From NCBI GenBank assembly GCA_021741285.1, contig JAIOYD010000036.1, forward strand, positions 1 to 9,765: a DNA stretch of 9,765 nt. Direction: 5' to 3'. Source of the DNA: Rickettsiaceae bacterium (lineage in GTDB: Bacteria; Pseudomonadota; Alphaproteobacteria; Rickettsiales; Rickettsiaceae). The translations under genes and the position numbers were made by a program. Every line of letters begins with the position of its first letter. Position 1 is the stretch's first letter. This document shows positions 7,431 through 9,765 of the stretch, in pieces. Below the pieces are notes generated by a model that was not told the origin of the DNA, ran no database searches, and worked only from the letters and a program-made list of their open reading frames with translations.

Positions 7431-8501
7431 TTATTTATCATTAATCTGCCTAGTTTCCAATGGGTCTTTTTGTTGTATTGACATATGAGGTAACATACCA
7501 TCACCTCCCATAATTACCTTATCTGCGTCTTGGAGTATCGCTTCTATTGTCTCTAGGTACAACCTACTCCTAGTAACATCTTTATTCGCATAATACTGAT
7601 TATATACCGCATTAAATCGAGCTGAGTCACCCTCTGCTCTAGACATCACTTCAGCTTTATAGCCTTCCGCTTCCTGAACTATTTTTTCAGACTCGCCTCG
7701 AGCTCTCGGCAGAACATCATTTTTATATGCTTCTGATTCATTTATAGCTTTTTCCTTGTCAGCCTTTGCAGTCTGAACGTCGCGATATGCAGCTATTACT
7801 TCTTCAGGGGGCTCAGCTCTGAGCAATTTGACTTGTTCAATCATTACCCCGGAATCGTATTGGTCAAGAATTTGTTGTATTAATTGCTCTACTTTGTCTG
7901 CAATCATTTGTTTCTTATTAGAAAGAACAGCAGAAATTGGTGTATTGCCAATGACTTCACGTATTGCGCTTTGCGCTGCAGCTTTAACAGTTTCCTCTGG
8001 GCTTACAATATTGAAAACATATTTTGATAAATCATTTATGTGCCACATAACGTCAACATGTAATCCAATAATGTTCTCATCACCCGTAAGCATTATGCTT
8101 TCAGCTTTTACATCCGTTGCAGAAACAGCCCCTCCAACTCTGGCACGACCAGTCGAACGATAACCAACTTCAATACGCCTCGACTGATCAACTTTTTCTC
8201 TGATAATAATTTCTATTGGAGAAGGAAGATGATAATTTAACCCCGCATATCCAACTCTATTAAACTTACCAAATCTAACAACAATCGCTTGCTCTCCTTC
8301 TTCTATTTCATAAACCCCTGAACCAAGCCACAAAGCAAAAATAATGGCTGCAGCAGCAATAACAGTTTTAGCACTAAAATTAAACTGAAAATTATTCAAA
8401 TTAAATTGATCTTTTCTTTTTTTAGTGAATACATTATCTTCTTGATCAAAATTATCCCAAGGGGATTTTTTAAAAATTTGTCCGTATATTTTATTTATCA
8501 T
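7431..8501 (-). CDS. hflK: SPFH-domain membrane protein HflK (FtsH modulator subunit)
   Basis: The 356-residue partner of HflC has a short charged N-terminal cytoplasmic segment with SPWDNF (13-18), one membrane helix (about 44-62, AKTVIAAAAIIFALWLGSG), then the SPFH domain (about 64-250) starting EIEEGEQAIVVRFGKF. HflK signatures include GLNYHLPSPIE (87-97), ESIMLTGDENII (134-145) and LLRAEPPEEVIAAYRDVQTA (226-245). A coiled-coil-like helix with ARGESEKIVQEAEGYKAEV (257-275) follows, then RLYLETIEAIL (323-333). It is the first gene of the hflK-hflC-degP operon and diverges from mrp, an order found in many alphaproteobacteria. ATG 8501 has no strong Shine-Dalgarno; a candidate promoter lies in the 79-bp gap to mrp. 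The protein is shorter than E. coli HflK (419) but keeps all main parts. Confidence 0.95.
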   Translation of the reverse strand: MINKIYGQIFKKSPWDNFDQEDNVFTKKRKDQFNLNNFQFNFSAKTVIAAAAIIFALWLGSGVYEIEEGEQAIVVRFGKFNRVGYAGLNYHLPSPIEIIIREKVDQSRRIEVGYRSTGRARVGGAVSATDVKAESIMLTGDENIIGLHVDVMWHINDLSKYVFNIVSPEETVKAAAQSAIREVIGNTPISAVLSNKKQMIADKVEQLIQQILDQYDSGVMIEQVKLLRAEPPEEVIAAYRDVQTAKADKEKAINESEAYKNDVLPRARGESEKIVQEAEGYKAEVMSRAEGDSARFNAVYNQYYANKDVTRSRLYLETIEAILQDADKVIMGGDGMLPHMSIQQKDPLETRQINDK

Positions 8502-8524
8502 TTACAAAACTGTAATTTAGTATT

Positions 8525-8552
8525 TTGAAAAACTCAAACCAACCTGTATTAA
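8525..8552 (+). promoter_or_regulatory. Candidate promoter for mrp
   Basis: TTGAAA (8525-8530, 5/6 to the -35) is followed by a 16-bp spacer and TATTAA (8547-8552, 4/6 to the -10), about 28 bases before the mrp ATG. It lies head-on to the hflK promoter candidate, and the two -10 regions touch. Confidence 0.3.
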
Positions 8553-8578
8553 TATATTGTAGTTAGAAAAATTTGCAA
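8551..8578 (-). promoter_or_regulatory. Candidate promoter for the hflK-hflC-degP operon
   Basis: On the minus strand TTGCAA (8578-8573, 4/6 to the -35) is followed by a 16-bp spacer and TATATT (8556-8551, 5/6 to the -10). This would give a leader of about 40 bases before ATG 8501. The -35 lies 3-8 bases before the mrp start codon, so transcription of the two units may interfere. Confidence 0.4.
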
Positions 8579-8580
8579 GC

Positions 8581-9576
8581 ATGACAATCATTAAGTCCGA
8601 TAGAATTAAAGAGATACGATCCAATTTGCTTTTATCAGATGGTTCCACTGTTCAATCTAGAGCTTCTGAAATCATTGTAAACGGCTTAAACATCGGCTTT
8701 TCTCTAGATATTACGGGAATTGAATTGGCTGAAGCAGAATCAATTCGAGACCAAACTATCAAAAAAATCCAAGAAGCTACCGATTTTGAAAAAATTAACA
8801 TAGTATTAACAAGTACTCGCAAAAGTCAAAACACACCTACTGAAAAACCTAAAATACAGATTGAAGGGGTTGGTAAGATTTTGCTCATAGCATCTGGTAA
8901 AGGAGGGGTTGGTAAATCTACTATTGCCGCTCTGCTTGCGCATAAATTGAAAAACGATGGCAAAAAAGTAGGTGTGGTTGACGCTGATATTTATGGCCCA
9001 TCGATACCTCATCTCTTTTCTCTAAAAGGAAAACCTGAACTTGACAATAATAAGATGGTTCCCCTGGAGAATTATGGTATTGTTGTTAACTCAATCGGTT
9101 TTTTGACCGAACCATCAGCTTCGATTAGTTGGCGAGGCCCTATGGCAAGTAAAGCTATATATCAATTACTTTCCTTAACAAAATGGGGAAGCCTTGATTA
9201 CTTAATTATAGATTCACCACCTGGAACTGGAGATATTCACTTAAGTATTTTACAAAATTATATTATAGACCAAGTGATCATGGTAACCACTCCTCAGAAA
9301 ATATCAGAAATCGACGTCAGCAGAGCAGTTAGTTTATATAAAAAATTCCATGTACCAATCTGGGGTGTTATCGAAAATATGAGCTATTATACCCTTCCTC
9401 AAACTGGTGAGAAAATAGAAATTTTTACAGGCAATGGAGGCAACAAAATATCTTTTGAGCACAAGCTAGAGTTATTGACAAAATTGCCAATAGACTCAAA
9501 ACTGTCTATAGCTTGTGACGCAGGCGATGATTTAAGCGAATTCTCATACTTACTGGATGCGGCAAAATTACCATAA
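8581..9576 (+). CDS. mrp: Mrp/ApbC-family Fe-S cluster carrier P-loop ATPase, lacking the CxxC pair
   Basis: The 331-residue cytoplasmic MRP/NBP35-family ATPase is presumed to bind and deliver Fe-S clusters. Residues 1-80 form a divergent MIP18/DUF59-like domain. The ATPase domain has the deviant Walker A SGKGGVGKST (105-114) with the signature lysine, VDADIYGPSIPHL (133-145), ISWRGPMASKAI (182-193) and Walker B LIIDSPPGTGD (208-218). The usual ENMSYFxCPxCGE motif reads ENMSYYTLPQTGEKIEIF (265-282), so both bridging-cluster cysteines are replaced. Many alphaproteobacterial Mrp proteins have a similar APDTG-like sequence here, so this may be a lineage trait and not decay; the rest of the domain is intact. 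ATG 8581 has no clear Shine-Dalgarno. The gene diverges from hflK, and I see no clear terminator after its stop. Confidence 0.94.
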   Translation: MTIIKSDRIKEIRSNLLLSDGSTVQSRASEIIVNGLNIGFSLDITGIELAEAESIRDQTIKKIQEATDFEKINIVLTSTRKSQNTPTEKPKIQIEGVGKILLIASGKGGVGKSTIAALLAHKLKNDGKKVGVVDADIYGPSIPHLFSLKGKPELDNNKMVPLENYGIVVNSIGFLTEPSASISWRGPMASKAIYQLLSLTKWGSLDYLIIDSPPGTGDIHLSILQNYIIDQVIMVTTPQKISEIDVSRAVSLYKKFHVPIWGVIENMSYYTLPQTGEKIEIFTGNGGNKISFEHKLELLTKLPIDSKLSIACDAGDDLSEFSYLLDAAKLP

Positions 9577-9694
9577 ATTTGGAATTTAGCTAGTAAAAGA
9601 AGCTATCTCATTACGCAGGAACATTTCTTAGTCTCTTCGTCAGAAGTCTCTTTAGCTGAATTAGCAAGGGATTTTACTATATAAACTACTTAGG

Positions 9695-9741
9695 AAATCC
9701 ATAAGAAAATGGTATAATTAGCGTATAAAGCTTATGGATTT
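9695..9741 (+). promoter_or_regulatory. Extended -10 promoter enclosed by an 11-bp perfect inverted repeat
   Basis: TGGTATAAT (9710-9718) is a perfect -10 with the TGn extension; the -35 position (9690-9695, TTAGGA) is weak. AAATCCATAAG (9695-9705) and CTTATGGATTT (9731-9741) are perfect inverted copies with a 25-base gap that contains the -10. The right arm falls in the predicted leader, between the expected start site near 9725 and the ATG at 9748, and covers the only weak Shine-Dalgarno-like GGA (9736-9738). This is consistent with an operator for a dimeric regulator, with a leader hairpin, or with chance. Confidence 0.45.
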
Positions 9742-9747
9742 TAAATT

Positions 9748-9765
9748 ATGCCTATAGAAAATATT
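9748..9765 (+). CDS. Start of an unidentified plus-strand gene, cut by window edge
   Basis: ATG at 9748 opens a frame MPIENI that runs off the window. It lies about 23 bases after the expected start site of the promoter at 9710-9718, which supports a real gene start. A seven-codon frame from ATG 9734 (MDFKLCL, stop at 9757) overlaps this start and could be an accidental leader ORF. Six residues are too few to name a product. Confidence 0.4.

Noticed and set aside
7430..7504. Upstream extension of hflC (25 extra codons)
   Set aside because: It would overlap the hflK 3' end and add a non-conserved polar leader before the membrane anchor. ATG 7429, one base after the hflK stop, is the normal start.
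9577..9690. Short repeats after mrp (AGTCTCTT at 9630-9637 and 9645-9652; TAGCT/AGCTA stem at 9587-9605)
   Set aside because: The stem is only 5 bp with no T-run, and the 8-base direct repeat occurs only twice. This is not enough for a terminator or a repeat array.

Overview
The window is A+T-rich (by eye roughly two thirds A+T). Gene content, compact operons and alphaproteobacterial-type proteins (ThyX instead of ThyA, an hflK-hflC-degP operon divergent from mrp, a TrhO-type rhodanese coupled to an OmpR-like regulator) suggest an obligate intracellular Rickettsiales bacterium. It is most likely Rickettsiaceae (Rickettsia, Orientia or a protist-associated relative). Two long imperfect palindromes between genes recall the Rickettsia palindromic elements and fit this placement. 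The assignment rests on protein and layout recognition, not on a search.

Layout. Positions 1-1098 (minus) hold the first 366 codons of a CorB/HlyC-type membrane protein (DUF21 plus CBS pair), cut by the window edge. A 115-bp divergent intergenic region separates it from thyX (1214-2137, plus), followed after 15 bp by miaA (2153-3073, plus). miaA converges on a minus-strand pair, trhO (3914-4696) and a winged-helix response-regulator-like gene (3240-3917), which overlap by 4 bp. The gap between the converging genes carries a GC-richer palindrome of about 97 bp. A 442-bp stretch (4697-5138) holds the likely trhO promoter and a second palindromic element (4996-5141) that provides the stop codon of degP. 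Then comes the minus-strand operon hflK (7431-8501), hflC (6572-7429), degP (5139-6563). mrp (8581-9576, plus) diverges from hflK across 79 bp. The window ends with a promoter wrapped in an 11-bp inverted repeat and the first six codons of another plus-strand gene.

Function. Most genes are housekeeping: dTMP synthesis (ThyX), tRNA anticodon-loop modification (MiaA at A37, TrhO at U34), envelope protein quality control (the HflKC SPFH complex, which in other bacteria modulates FtsH, and the periplasmic protease DegP) and Fe-S cluster carriage (Mrp). No phage genes, transposase, CRISPR array, rRNA or tRNA was seen. The unusual parts are the two palindromic elements, the orphan regulator with a degraded receiver domain, a Mrp without its CxxC pair, and the inverted repeat around the last promoter. 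I did not find a clearly new multi-gene system.
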